Part shown: in pieces, positions 1 to 5,747 of the stretch | Numbering within the stretch: the stretch's first letter is position 1 | How the letters are laid out: the number at the start of each line of letters is the position of its first letter | NCBI GenBank assembly: GCA_023436425.1 | Contig: JAEZJD010000279.1 | Location: 1 to 7,188, forward strand | Direction of reading: 5' to 3' | Length of the DNA: 7,188 nt | Origin: Bacteroidota bacterium | GTDB taxonomy: Bacteria; Bacteroidota; Bacteroidia; Chitinophagales; Chitinophagaceae | The notes under the pieces: model-generated | The model's input: only the letters and a program-made list of their open reading frames with translations | What the model was told of the DNA's origin: nothing | Database searches by the model: none | Translations under genes and position numbers: made by a program

Positions 1-780
1 CTTCAATATTTGTTCACCTCCAGCCTGTTGCTTTTGACCTGGAACTGTAAATAACTCAAAATGAATTTTGTCACTCGTTACGCCTTTTCCTTCCAAATAA
101 CCTTTAATACAAAAAATCATTTCTTCCGGTCCGCAAACAAAAAATTCATCGCAAGTGGATAGCTGAATTAACCGGCTGAAAAGAAATTCGAGTTTATCAA
201 CATCAATTCTTCCGGTGTTGAGCGGAGCGTCCGTTTTTTCCCGACTTAGAATATGATAAATACGAAAACGATCGATGAACATGTCTTTGATCGCTTCCAA
301 CTGTTCCTTGAAAATGATCGAATTTTTTGTGCGATTACCGTAAACCAGAGTAAAGTCGCTTTTCGGTTCCGTCAGCAGGGTTGTTTTTATAATGGAAAGA
401 ATTGGCGTGATGCCGCTGCCGGCTGCAAAAGCCAAATAGCTCTTCCGCTGTGTTGGAGTAAGCTCGGTAAAAAAGTTGCCGGTTGGCGGCAGCACTTCCA
501 GCACATCGCCCGACTTCAGCCGTTCGTTCGCAAAAGTGGAGAACAGGCCGCCTTCAGCTTTCTTTACCGCGACCTTCAGTTCTTCATCGAACGGACTTGT
601 GCAGATGGAGTAATTTCTGCGCACCTCTTTTCCATCAAGCACTTTTCTTATCGTGAGGTTTTGCCCTTGCTTGAATTGAAAAATTTCTTTCAAATCCCCG
701 GGGAGATCAAAGGTTATCGATACACAATCGTCAGTTTCCTTTTCTACTTTTTTTATACGGAGGGGATGAAAATGCATCAT
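1..780 (-). CDS. PaaE-type ferredoxin-NADP reductase-like flavoprotein (3' part missing)
   Basis: Reading the minus strand from 780 to the edge gives 260 open codons, starting MMHFHPLRIK. The FAD-binding beta-barrel covers about residues 5-105 and contains RRNYS (54-58), the RxYS flavin-binding motif. The NAD(P)-binding domain follows, with FAAGSGITP (118-126), VYGNR (146-150) and FFVCGPEEM (213-221). This order is that of the ferredoxin-NADP reductase/PaaE family, which passes electrons from NAD(P)H through FAD to an iron-sulfur centre. PaaE relatives are about 350 residues long with a C-terminal plant-type 2Fe-2S domain; that part would lie beyond the left edge and cannot be confirmed. A stop codon lies in frame at 820-822 and no other ATG intervenes, so the start is the ATG at 780 or the adjacent one at 777. 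A role in phenylacetate catabolism is not supported, since no other paa gene is visible; the electron acceptor is unknown. The protein is probably cytoplasmic. Confidence 0.9.
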   Translation of the reverse strand, partial: MMHFHPLRIKKVEKETDDCVSITFDLPGDLKEIFQFKQGQNLTIRKVLDGKEVRRNYSICTSPFDEELKVAVKKAEGGLFSTFANERLKSGDVLEVLPPTGNFFTELTPTQRKSYLAFAAGSGITPILSIIKTTLLTEPKSDFTLVYGNRTKNSIIFKEQLEAIKDMFIDRFRIYHILSREKTDAPLNTGRIDVDKLEFLFSRLIQLSTCDEFFVCGPEEMIFCIKGYLEGKGVTSDKIHFELFTVPGQKQQAGGEQILK

Positions 781-806
781 ACAGCAATGCCAAAGATAAT
801 TGCTGT
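781..806. repeat. Perfect 8-bp inverted repeat flanking the reductase -7 box (candidate operator)
   Basis: The arms are acagcaat (781-788) and attgctgt (799-806), perfectly complementary, with a 10-bp spacer that contains the whole candidate -7 box. The right arm on the minus strand ends directly before the ATG. An 18-bp distance between equivalent positions of the half-sites is close to two helical turns, which would suit a dimeric repressor binding over the promoter. An 8-bp dyad can occur by chance in 7 kb, so the location is the main argument. Confidence 0.45.
791..798 (-). promoter_or_regulatory. Candidate Bacteroidota -7 promoter box of the reductase gene
   Basis: On the minus strand this reads TATCTTTG, an exact match to the Bacteroidota -7 consensus TAnnTTTG. 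It ends only 10 nt before the first ATG at 780, so the transcript would be leaderless or nearly so. The -33 element is weak: TTTA lies 22 nt upstream instead of a clear TTTG or TTG. The box sits exactly between the two arms of a perfect inverted repeat (781-806). Promoter function is inferred from sequence alone. Confidence 0.5.
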
Positions 807-821
807 CGGCTTCGCCGTGTT

Positions 822-852
822 AAAATGAAAAAGCCACGCAGGTAGCGTGGCT
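822..852 (-). terminator. Rho-independent terminator of the diheme cytochrome c gene
   Basis: On the minus strand the stem is agccacgc (852-845) and gcgtggct (839-832), 8 perfect GC-rich pairs around a 5-nt loop, followed at once by a T run and the T-rich stretch TTTTTCATTTTA. It begins about 20 nt after the cytochrome stop codon (872-874). It separates the cytochrome c transcript from the reductase gene downstream, so the two are probably not one operon unless readthrough occurs. The plus strand lacks a T run directly after the stem, so termination should act on minus only. Confidence 0.85.
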
Positions 853-871
853 GGTCTAAGGCTTTTATTAA

Positions 872-1825
872 TTATAAACCGCGGTCTACTTTGTTTTTTA
901 TTTTAGGAATGGTTTTCAGGTACGCAAAAACGGCTTTAACCTCACCGTCAGTCAAATCAGCGTACGGTTTCATTGGCGGCCGCAATGCGGGGCCGTTTGG
1001 TACAACTCCTTTCTTGACTGCATTAATAAATTGCTCTTCCGTCCACGTGCCTATTCCTGTTTCCTCATCCATCGTCAAATTCATCGAACGGATTACGCTG
1101 CCATCGGGCATTTTAAATTCGTTTCCCCCTCCAAAAAAGCCTTTTGATTTTTCAGGCTCGATGAAATCATCTGTTGCAAAGTCTCGCGAGTGGCAGGTGT
1201 AGCATTCCACACGATAAAGACAAACATATTCTCCCCATTTTACCTGGTTAGTGGTATCAGGTTCGGGCACCGCATGATTGGGAAAAGGCATCGGCTGAAC
1301 CGCTTTTATGTTTGTAAGAAATTTTGCAAAAAACGAATAGCTCGAAGCCGGCAAACGCATATCATCAGGTTGTACCCACGGATGATCGGAGCGGAGAAAT
1401 GCAATGATGGATTGCAGGTCTTCGTCGGACATTTTCGAAAGCTTCGCCATTATGGGAAGAAATGTACCATCAGGCTTTACACCTGTGCGGAGCAAATAAG
1501 CTATTTGTCCGTCGGTCCACTTGCCGATGCCGTATACAGGATCTTTCGTGATGTTTCTTGAATATACTTCACCGAACTGCGATATTTCGGCCATCTTTCT
1601 TCCGGTGAGTTTGCCGGTTGATTCATCCATGTGGCAGTCGTTGCACAGCATTGAAGACAGCTGGCGTCCGCGTTCGATTCGTTGCGGCGAGGAGACTACC
1701 TTCAAATCGGTATTTGCAGCTTTATATTTTGGCACGCCGCGAACGGCAATAAATGAAGCGAATGCAGCCACAATGAGCACTACAATGCCAAGGGCAAAAA
1801 GTAGAAATCGAAATACTTTTCTCAT
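872..1825 (-). CDS. Membrane-anchored diheme cytochrome c
   Basis: This is a 317-residue protein. Residues 6-29 form one hydrophobic segment after MRK, with no evident cleavage site, so it is probably a membrane anchor with the rest in the periplasm. Two heme c attachment motifs are visible: CNDCH (61-65) and CYTCH (208-212). Each is followed by a class I cytochrome c fold ending in a helix (EDLQSIIAFLRS and GEVKAVFAYLKT). Met126 (FLPIM) and Met285 (RPPM) are the likely second axial heme ligands. The layout resembles diheme subunits that carry electrons from periplasmic dehydrogenases to terminal oxidases, but no partner dehydrogenase is in the window, so the donor is unknown. The ATG at 1825 places the signal segment at the right distance from the start. 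The gene is followed by its own terminator and diverges from the sugar kinase gene on the other side. Confidence 0.92.
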   Translation of the reverse strand: MRKVFRFLLFALGIVVLIVAAFASFIAVRGVPKYKAANTDLKVVSSPQRIERGRQLSSMLCNDCHMDESTGKLTGRKMAEISQFGEVYSRNITKDPVYGIGKWTDGQIAYLLRTGVKPDGTFLPIMAKLSKMSDEDLQSIIAFLRSDHPWVQPDDMRLPASSYSFFAKFLTNIKAVQPMPFPNHAVPEPDTTNQVKWGEYVCLYRVECYTCHSRDFATDDFIEPEKSKGFFGGGNEFKMPDGSVIRSMNLTMDEETGIGTWTEEQFINAVKKGVVPNGPALRPPMKPYADLTDGEVKAVFAYLKTIPKIKNKVDRGL

Positions 1826-1844
1826 ATCGTTGGTTTTGATAAAC

Positions 1845-1852
1845 GAAAGATA
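1845..1852 (-). promoter_or_regulatory. Possible -7 box of the cytochrome c gene
   Basis: The minus strand reads TATCTTTC, one base off the TAnnTTTG consensus, 19 nt upstream of the ATG at 1825. This spacing gives a plausible short leader. No clean -33 TTTG lies at the expected distance; only a T-rich stretch (TTTTC) does. It is the best candidate in the 194-bp divergent region between the cytochrome and sugar kinase genes. No convincing promoter was found for the kinase side. Confidence 0.3.
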
Positions 1853-2019
1853 TTAATATTTGAAAAAACATGAAAACTAAAAAGGAAATGTTTTCGAGAC
1901 CAATTCCTTGATCAAATGAAGTAGCTTGCACCCGCAAAAAATATCTTCGAACCTTTCAGATCAGTTATGATCATCTGCTTCGTTGATTTTTTTATCATCT
2001 TACCCCACAAAAGATTTGT

Positions 2020-2943
2020 ATGTCGCTCATAGTTGTTGGAACAATGGCTTTCGACGCCATAGAGACTCCCTTCGGAAAAACAGATAAAATAGTAGGTGGC
2101 TCAGCTACCTACGTGGCTTATGCCGCCAGCAATTTTGTGCAACCGGTTCAGCAGGTTTCTATTGTCGGCTACGATTTTTCGATGAGTGAATTAGATGAGT
2201 TAAAAAGCCGTGGAGTTGTTTTGGAGGGAGTGAAAATTGTACCCGATAAAAAATCTTTTTTCTGGAGCGGCAAGTACCACATGGACATGAATACGAGAGA
2301 CACGCTGGTCACTGATCTTAACGTGCTGGCTGACTTTGATCCGCAGGTGCCGGAAGATTACCAGGGATCTGAATTTTTGATGCTGGGAAACCTCATGCCT
2401 AAACTGCAGATAAGTGTAATGGAGCAGCTGCAAAGCCGCCCAAAGCTTATAGTACTTGATACCATGAATTTTTGGATGGAGACGGCCCTTGACGATTTGA
2501 AAACAGCGATACAAATGACAGATGTACTGCTGGTGAATGACAGCGAAGCAAGGCAACTGGCCAATGAAGTATCGCTGGTGAAGGCAGCGAGGAAAATCCT
2601 GTGCATGGGCCCGAAATATTTGATCATCAAAAAAGGAGAACACGGTGCGTTGCTCTTCCACGATGATCAGGTGTTTTTCGCACCGGCACTTCCGCTGGAG
2701 GATGTTTTTGATCCGACCGGTGCAGGCGATACATTCGCCGGCGGCTTCATGGGCCATCTTGCCCGCACAAAAGATGTTTCGTTCGAAAACATGAAAACGG
2801 CCATTATTGTTGGTTCAGCAATGGCAAGTTTCTGCGTTGAAAAATTCGGCCCGCAGCGACTGAAAGAAATTACCAGGGAAGACATTCACAAAAGGCTGAT
2901 GCAGTTTCAGCAGCTTGTCGCCTTCGATATTGAAATAGTTTAA
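2020..2943 (+). CDS. PfkB-family (ribokinase-like) sugar kinase
   Basis: This 307-residue protein has the usual length and layout of the PfkB/ribokinase fold. It starts SLIVVGTMAFDAIETPFG, with GGSATYVAYAAS (26-37) as the N-terminal substrate-binding glycine region. NDSEAR (173-178) corresponds to the conserved N-x-x-E region, and LIIKKGEHGALLF (201-213) to the usual strand before the active site. DPTGAGDTFAGGF (231-243) is PfkB signature 2, where Asp237 is the expected catalytic base and the GAGD loop forms the anion hole. It should transfer phosphate from ATP to a hydroxyl of a sugar, nucleoside or related compound in the cytoplasm. The substrate cannot be read from sequence, and neither neighbour helps. 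The ATG at 2020 begins directly at the first beta strand, so no longer start is needed. No clear intrinsic terminator follows. Confidence 0.9.
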   Translation: MSLIVVGTMAFDAIETPFGKTDKIVGGSATYVAYAASNFVQPVQQVSIVGYDFSMSELDELKSRGVVLEGVKIVPDKKSFFWSGKYHMDMNTRDTLVTDLNVLADFDPQVPEDYQGSEFLMLGNLMPKLQISVMEQLQSRPKLIVLDTMNFWMETALDDLKTAIQMTDVLLVNDSEARQLANEVSLVKAARKILCMGPKYLIIKKGEHGALLFHDDQVFFAPALPLEDVFDPTGAGDTFAGGFMGHLARTKDVSFENMKTAIIVGSAMASFCVEKFGPQRLKEITREDIHKRLMQFQQLVAFDIEIV

Positions 2944-3065
2944 TTGTTGACCTTACGCAAACGGTTAGAGGCATTATATTCTTTCTCTATTACATCTTTT
3001 CTGTCCGCAGGTCTTTCTCACCGAAAATTTTTTTTATCCCCAACAATAAAATTTTTTAAACGGAG

Positions 3066-3096
3066 AATCCGCCAGACACCGCAGCAGTAGCGGATT
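3066..3096. repeat. Inverted repeat upstream of the duplicated-domain lipoprotein gene
   Basis: The arms aatccgc (3066-3072) and gcggatt (3090-3096) are perfectly complementary around a 17-nt loop. No T run follows, so it is not a standard terminator for the upstream kinase gene. It lies about 110 nt before the lipoprotein ATG and could be an operator or a leader structure. A chance dyad is possible. Confidence 0.3.
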
Positions 3097-3120
3097 AGGC
3101 ATTTCGTTTGCTTCTACTCT

Positions 3121-3172
3121 GCTCAACTGCTTACACATCTTTGCTGACCTATGAAGCTCAACTGTGTAAGTA
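3121..3172. repeat. Overlapping inverted and direct repeats upstream of the lipoprotein gene
   Basis: The inverted arms cttacaca (3130-3137) and tgtgtaag (3163-3170) match perfectly; in RNA the stem could extend to 10 pairs by one G-U pair and one further pair (3128-3172). The 9-mer gctcaactg occurs as a direct repeat at 3121-3129 and 3156-3164, partly overlapping the arms. The element ends about 32 nt before the ATG at 3204, so it could shape the 5' leader or bind a regulator. It contains CATCTTTG (3136-3143), one base off the -7 consensus, but without a well-spaced -33 element. Confidence 0.35.
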
Positions 3173-3203
3173 CATCACTTAACCATTTTAAAAAAAACAC
3201 TGT

Positions 3204-4232
3204 ATGAAAAAAACATCATTCCGGCTATTGTTTAGTGCAATGGCGCTATCCTGTGTTTACTTAGTTGCTTGCCAAAAAGAAGCTTCTGACACATCACTAA
3301 TTTCCGAAGCACGAGGAGGAAATGGCAATGGCAATAACGGTATCGGACATGGAAACGGAGGCAATGGCGGAACAAATGCCGGCACAGCATCCCGCACGTG
3401 CTATCTCGGTCAGGGTTATTGGTTCGCCAGCGGCAAACACACCTGGCCCGACGTAAATGGCGGAACAGCGTCCGGATCAATCACGATTGGCACTACAACT
3501 TACTCTCAGGAACAGGGTATCGCCATCTGGAAATCTTCAAACGCCGGCGGACTTAAAGATGCAAAGAAAGCTTTCTTACTTCTTGCCACGATTCAGCTAT
3601 CAGCAGCTACGGTCAGTCCGACCTATTCGGGTTATGCAGCAGATTTAGCAACGGTAACCAGCTGGCTATCTGGATTGGGAACGCTCAATCCGTCTAATTT
3701 GCCTTCCGCAAAGATGGATGCTGCTACGAAGGCTGCGTATAACAGACTTAAAGATTGGGTAGAAAGTCATGAATGTGACGGAGATGATGATGGTCACGAT
3801 GGCGATGATGACGATGATGACGACAAAAATTGTCCAACTGATATTAGCTATTGGTTGAGCAACACTTCTCTGCCTGACGTAAATGGCAGCACAGTTTCCG
3901 GAACCATCACCATTGCAGGAACAACGAGTGCCACCACTCAATATTATTCACTCCAGAATTTGGTCACAGTTTGGACCACTTATCAAACGCATCCAACAGA
4001 TGCGCAGCGTGTCCTATTCTTGCTTTCAGCTTACAAGTTAGCTCAGTACAGTGCGGCGTTCACAGTGCCCACGCAAATTCAAACAGATTTGGCCGTTCTT
4101 GAAAGTTGGCTTTCAACCCAAGGCATGTTGACAGCGACAAACTTTGGCGGCTCGCTATCTACAGCTCCCCAATCTGTTAGAGATGCGTACAACAGGGTGA
4201 CGGCCTACATTGAAGATCATGATTGTGATTAA
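3204..4232 (+). CDS. Putative surface lipoprotein with two copies of an unknown Cys-bracketed domain
   Basis: I do not recognise this 342-residue protein. The N-terminus is a lipoprotein signal with lipobox LVAC (Cys23). The next residues (QKEASD) resemble the Lys/acidic lipoprotein export signal that sends Bacteroidota lipoproteins to the cell surface. A Gly/Asn-rich flexible linker follows (about 38-60). Residues 66-192 and 210-342 are two diverged copies of one domain. Each begins with a Cys and a YW pair, then shares PDVNG, SG[ST]ITI, a Trp followed by a helix with FLL, a SWLS stretch, AYNR and an ending H[ED]CD. The first and last Cys of each copy (66/191 and 210/341) could pair as disulfides. 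The copies are separated by a tract of Asp with few other residues (192-207), which might bind calcium. Upstream lies a 260-bp region with inverted repeats; a terminator follows. There is no catalytic motif; a structural or binding role is only a guess. Confidence 0.85.
   Translation: MKKTSFRLLFSAMALSCVYLVACQKEASDTSLISEARGGNGNGNNGIGHGNGGNGGTNAGTASRTCYLGQGYWFASGKHTWPDVNGGTASGSITIGTTTYSQEQGIAIWKSSNAGGLKDAKKAFLLLATIQLSAATVSPTYSGYAADLATVTSWLSGLGTLNPSNLPSAKMDAATKAAYNRLKDWVESHECDGDDDGHDGDDDDDDDKNCPTDISYWLSNTSLPDVNGSTVSGTITIAGTTSATTQYYSLQNLVTVWTTYQTHPTDAQRVLFLLSAYKLAQYSAAFTVPTQIQTDLAVLESWLSTQGMLTATNFGGSLSTAPQSVRDAYNRVTAYIEDHDCD
3399..4229 (+). repeat. Internal duplication (two domain copies plus Asp-rich linker)
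   Basis: Copy A is encoded at about 3399-3779 and copy B at 3831-4229. They are clearly homologous in protein but well diverged in DNA, so the duplication is old. The linker at 3777-3824 is made mostly of GAT/GAC codons, giving a near-triplet repeat that could expand or contract by slippage without leaving the frame. Confidence 0.75.
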
Positions 4233-4251
4233 AGAATATCAATCAAAAAAC

Positions 4252-4281
4252 AAAGGGATGGCAATTAGCTGTCCCTTTTTT
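4252..4281 (+). terminator. Rho-independent terminator of the duplicated-domain lipoprotein gene
   Basis: The stem is aaagggatggc (4252-4262) and gctgtcccttt (4268-4278), an 11-pair stem including two G-U pairs, with the 5-nt loop AATTA and a run of six T (4276-4281) directly after. It starts 20 nt after the stop codon. It implies that the metalloprotease gene at 4350 has its own promoter within the next 70 bp or depends on readthrough. No good -7 box was found there (TTCTTTTG at 4332-4339 is one base off). Confidence 0.88.
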
Positions 4282-4349
4282 CGTTATTTTCCCTATTGTA
4301 TCAATTCTCACAGATAGTCATATGAACCTTCTTCTTTTGCAACGCCATC

Positions 4350-5066
4350 ATGAAAAGATTTAATCCGACCCTGCTCATTTTATTTATCGTAGTTGCCAGT
4401 TCGTGTCAACGGACAGAACTTGCTCCGCCTAAAGATTATCAAACAACGGGTTCGTCTGCGCACGATTTTCTTTCAGCAGATGTTTACAACTCCCTTACGA
4501 TCGAGATCAGTTACATGCCGGGATATGATCAGCCAATCGCATCAGCCGTGGATGCGCTGAAAGTATTTTTGAATACTTACATACATAAACCGGGCGGCAT
4601 TAATGTGATTACAAAACCAATTGATGCAAGCGGTAAAAGTATTTTGACTATAAATGACATTTCGGCGCTGGAAAAAACCAACCGCACCGTGTTCACCACC
4701 GGAGGCAATCTAACCACCCATGTTCTGCTGGTGGATGCCGACTATGATAAAGAAAAAATCCTTGGGATCAGCTATTGGAATACTTCAATTTGTCTTTTTG
4801 GAAAAACTGTTTGGGCAAACTCAACCCTCACAACGCGGGTTCAATTACTTTCCACACTCATGAAGCACGAATTCGGGCACCTGCTTGGACTGGTGAACCA
4901 GGGAAGTCCCATGCAGGCTGCACATGAAGATCCGGCGAACAAAGCACATTGCAACAATCAAAATTGCCTGATGTACTACACAATAAAAGTTGGTACGAGT
5001 GGCGGCACAAATACAGCTCTCGACGTAAACTGTATTGAAGACCTGCGTGCAAACGGCGGAAAATAA
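4350..5066 (+). CDS. Zinc metalloprotease lipoprotein with a split archaemetzincin-like site
   Basis: This 238-residue protein starts with a lipoprotein signal, lipobox ASSC (Cys19). After a short linker, residues 49-100 look like the alternating strands and helix that precede the active site in metzincin-like proteases. The zinc motif is HEFGHLLGLVN (173-183): His173 and His177 are ligands, Glu174 the catalytic base. Where a metzincin has His or Asp as third ligand (position 11) there is Asn183. About 17 residues later comes HCNNQNCLM (200-208), which fits the HC-x4-C-x-M pattern of archaemetzincins, so His200 or His192 (AHED) may supply the third ligand, and Met208 the Met-turn. Similar proteins in Bacteroidota are, from memory, annotated as membrane metalloproteases. 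It should act at the outer membrane or in the periplasm; the substrate is unknown. The ATG at 4322 upstream is out of frame. The gene follows another lipoprotein gene but is separated by a terminator. Confidence 0.82.
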   Translation: MKRFNPTLLILFIVVASSCQRTELAPPKDYQTTGSSAHDFLSADVYNSLTIEISYMPGYDQPIASAVDALKVFLNTYIHKPGGINVITKPIDASGKSILTINDISALEKTNRTVFTTGGNLTTHVLLVDADYDKEKILGISYWNTSICLFGKTVWANSTLTTRVQLLSTLMKHEFGHLLGLVNQGSPMQAAHEDPANKAHCNNQNCLMYYTIKVGTSGGTNTALDVNCIEDLRANGGK

Positions 5067-5654
5067 TTAGTAATACCTGCTGATCATCAAATAGATAAAC
5101 GGTCCGCTAAGGGCAACATAAAACCACAATGGCCAGGTGATCTTAGCAAGTTTTCTGTGTCGTTCGTTTTCGCGTATTAGTGCACGATAGGCAGTGAACA
5201 ATATAAACGGAAGCACCAGTCCTGCAAGCAAGATATGTGTGCCTAATATGAAATAATAAAAATAGCGTAGTGACCCTGCAGCAAGCTTTTCACTGTCGGA
5301 TAAGATGCTGTCATGATTGATGTCGCCAAATTTTGCCTCGCCGGTAAACAAGTGGTGGCACACATAACTGACTAAAAAAAGTATTGACAGAGCCATTGCC
5401 GAAAGCATCACAATTTTATGGTTGTCAAAATCCCGGTTTTTAGCGAGATACAGCCCTGTGAGAAGCAGCAATGCAACAATGGAATTTATAACTGCGTTTG
5501 CTTTAGCAAACAAATGTTCATCGAACGGAAGATCTACCTGCAACTGAAATCTTCCGAGAAAGCTTATTGCAACAAAAACAACAAATGAAAAGGAAAAAAT
5601 CGTCCATCTAGCGATGGTGTCATTTTTCTGCAGCCAGAAGTTCTTCACGATCAA
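5067..5654 (-). CDS. DUF420 membrane protein (CtaM/YozB-like) with EF-hand-like loop, non-ATG start
   Basis: This is a 195-residue protein with five likely membrane segments at about 17-34, 53-70, 80-99, 130-156 and 171-190. The conserved DUF420 stretches are visible: FLVSYVCHHLF (93-103), YFILGTHILLAG (134-145) and ERHRKLAKITWPLW (165-178), including candidate metal-binding His100, His101, His140 and His166. The DUF420 protein CtaM of Staphylococcus aureus is needed for maturation of an aa3-type cytochrome oxidase, so a role in oxidase assembly is a fair inference, although no oxidase gene is here. Between segments 3 and 4, residues 111-122 (DINHDSILSDSE) fit a 12-residue EF-hand-type calcium loop. 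No in-frame ATG precedes residue 83; the start is TTG (5652-5654) or GTG (5646-5648), just after an in-frame stop and a -7 box. Its stop codon abuts that of the protease gene on the other strand. Confidence 0.85.
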   Translation of the reverse strand: MIVKNFWLQKNDTIARWTIFSFSFVVFVAISFLGRFQLQVDLPFDEHLFAKANAVINSIVALLLLTGLYLAKNRDFDNHKIVMLSAMALSILFLVSYVCHHLFTGEAKFGDINHDSILSDSEKLAAGSLRYFYYFILGTHILLAGLVLPFILFTAYRALIRENERHRKLAKITWPLWFYVALSGPFIYLMISRYY

Positions 5655-5669
5655 AACTTAATTTGTCGC

Positions 5670-5697
5670 CAAACATATTGCTAAAAGGCACAGCAAA
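5670..5697 (-). promoter_or_regulatory. Candidate promoter of the DUF420 gene
   Basis: On the minus strand TATGTTTG (5677-5670) matches TAnnTTTG exactly, and TTTG (5697-5694), the end of a TTTTTTG run, lies 16 nt upstream as a -33 element, slightly closer than usual. Transcription would begin about 10-15 nt before the TTG/GTG start codons at 5654 and 5648. This supports placing the DUF420 start there despite the lack of an ATG. Confidence 0.5.
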
Positions 5698-5747
5698 AAA
5701 GCAGAGAACAGAAGATTAAATCTTCTTTCACCTTCATGTAAAAAGAA

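Noticed and set aside
1..780. Phenylacetate degradation assignment (paaE)
   Set aside because: Only the reductase is present; no paaABCD, paaK or other pathway gene is visible, and the 2Fe-2S domain is outside the window.
253..828. Plus-strand 191-codon open frame
   Set aside because: It lies antisense to the reductase, whose minus frame shows clear FAD and NAD(P) motifs; the plus translation has no recognisable features.
891..1856. Three overlapping plus-strand open frames
   Set aside because: All are antisense to the cytochrome c gene with its two CxxCH motifs and show no domain-like pattern.
1722..1937. 71-codon minus frame across the cytochrome start
   Set aside because: It overlaps the cytochrome signal region in another frame and looks like a shadow.
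2012..2019. AAGATTTG before the sugar kinase ATG as a -7 box
   Set aside because: It is one base off the consensus and directly touches the ATG, so transcription would start inside the coding region; no -33 element was found.
2200..2885. Minus-strand open frames within the sugar kinase gene
   Set aside because: They are antisense to a clear PfkB protein and rich in Cys, His and Phe, as is typical of shadow frames.
3024..3060. AT-rich tract with two A4T6-8 runs as terminator or origin element
   Set aside because: There is no GC stem before the T runs and no DnaA-box-like repeats; simple AT-rich spacer is the better reading.
5711..5725. Palindrome gaagat-taa-atcttc as terminator of the 69-residue gene
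   Set aside because: The stem is weak (6 AT-rich pairs) and on the minus strand the T run comes about 10 nt after the stem, too far for a standard terminator.
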